DNA from: an uncultured Selenomonas sp.
GTDB taxonomy: Bacteria; Bacillota; Negativicutes; Selenomonadales; Selenomonadaceae
DNA length: 7,711 nt
NCBI GenBank assembly: GCA_937981305.1
Contig: CALJPB010000343.1
Coordinates: 1-7,711 of the forward strand
Direction of reading: 5' to 3'
The translations under genes and the position numbers were made by a program. The notes beneath the pieces are model-generated. The model worked only from the letters and a program-made list of their open reading frames with translations. It searched no databases and was not told the origin of the DNA. This document shows positions 7,150-7,711 of the stretch, piece by piece. Each line of letters starts with the position of its first letter. Position 1 is the first letter of the stretch.

Positions 7150-7711
7150 GGCAAAGCAGATCAAAAAAGTAGTTCTGGCATATTCCGGCGGTCTCGATAC
7201 GTCGGTCATCATCCCGTGGCTGAAGGAGCATTATGATAACTGCGAGGTCATCGCTGTCTGTGCAGATGTCGGGCAGGGAGAGGAACTCGATCCCGTGCAT
7301 GACAAGGCACTTGCCTCCGGCGCGTCGAAGGTGCACATCGTTGATCTCACGAAGGAGTTCCTTGAGGAGTATGTCTGGCCGACGCTCAAGGCGGGAGCCG
7401 TCTACGAGGGCAAGTATCTGCTCGGCACATCGTTTGCGCGTCCCGTGATTGCAAAGGCACTCGTCGATATCGCCAAGCGTGAGGGTGCGGACGCAATTGC
7501 GCACGGCGCGACGGGCAAGGGTAACGATCAGGTACGCTTTGAGCTGACCGTGAAGGCACTCGCACCGAACCTCCAGATCATCGCCCCGTGGCGCGAGTGG
7601 GATCTCGATTCCCGTACGGCTGAGATCGAGTACGCAAAAAAGCACGGCATCCCCGTTGCGACGGAGAACAAGACGTACAGCATGGATCGCAACATCTGGC
7701 ACCTCTCCCAC
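7148..7711 (+). CDS. argG: Argininosuccinate synthase, N-terminal part (3' end outside window)
   Basis: Condenses citrulline and aspartate with ATP to argininosuccinate. The frame from ATG 7148 stays open to the last base, giving 188 residues of an expected 400 or so. The N-terminal nucleotide-binding P-loop AYSGGLDTS (11-19) is intact, followed by [10 protein letters not shown] (37-46), [11 protein letters not shown] (93-103), [14 protein letters not shown] (119-132) and the [12 protein letters not shown] block (177-188) at the cut. The start follows AAGGAG (7131-7136) with an 11-nt spacer, longer than the 5-7 nt of the other genes here. No terminator or promoter is evident in the 28 nt after argF, so it is probably cotranscribed. 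argH would be the expected next gene, by inference only. Confidence 0.97.
   Translation, partial: MAKQIKKVVLAYSGGLDTSVIIPWLKEHYDNCEVIAVCADVGQGEELDPVHDKALASGASKVHIVDLTKEFLEEYVWPTLKAGAVYEGKYLLGTSFARPVIAKALVDIAKREGADAIAHGATGKGNDQVRFELTVKALAPNLQIIAPWREWDLDSRTAEIEYAKKHGIPVATENKTYSMDRNIWHLSH

Noticed and set aside
7137..7172. Tiny out-of-frame reading frame (ATG at 7137, stop at 7170-7172) overlapping the argG start
   Set aside because: Its ATG directly abuts the AAGGAG with no spacer, so efficient initiation there is unlikely.
1..7711. Mobile element, CRISPR array, defence or other novel system
   Set aside because: Every stretch longer than about 31 nt is either a recognised biosynthetic gene or the terminator/promoter gap; no long repeats, transposase or unexplained coding region was seen.

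Overview
The window is a compact stretch of bacterial amino-acid biosynthesis genes, all on the + strand: the 3' end of a threonine-branch unit (hom, thrB), then an arginine operon argC-argJ-argB-argD-argF-argG that runs off the right edge. Proteins, Shine-Dalgarno sequences (GGAGG-type, usually 5-7 nt before the start) and the recycling, ArgJ-based arginine pathway fit a fairly GC-rich Firmicute. From general resemblance I lean towards the Negativicutes (Selenomonas-like). That is an inference: no rRNA or other phylogenetic marker is present.

Layout: 1-702 is the C-terminal part of homoserine dehydrogenase with its ACT domain. thrB (699-1649) overlaps it by 4 bp. The only sizeable gap (1650-1782, 133 nt) holds a strong intrinsic terminator, then a good sigma70-type promoter overlapped by two ARG-box-like elements 3 bp apart, then a short leader. 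argC (GTG start), argJ, argB, argD and argF follow with gaps of 31, 12 and 12 nt and a 4-bp overlap (argD/argF). argG begins 28 nt after argF and is cut at the window end after 188 codons. No other gap exceeds 31 nt.

Function: the arg genes supply acetylated-route enzymes from N-acetylglutamate to argininosuccinate: ArgB phosphorylates N-acetylglutamate, ArgC reduces the acyl phosphate, ArgD transaminates, ArgJ moves the acetyl group from N-acetylornithine back to glutamate, ArgF carbamoylates ornithine and ArgG condenses citrulline with aspartate. Only argininosuccinate lyase (ArgH) is missing from the series, and it may lie just beyond the edge. ArgB carries the N-terminal helix and C-terminal segment typical of arginine-inhibited kinases, which suits an ArgJ cycle where ArgB is the control step. 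Hom and ThrB convert aspartate semialdehyde to O-phosphohomoserine.

I found no mobile element, CRISPR array, tRNA/rRNA or undescribed system. The points most worth checking are the promoter/operator region before argC and a very long antisense open frame that is explained by codon avoidance.
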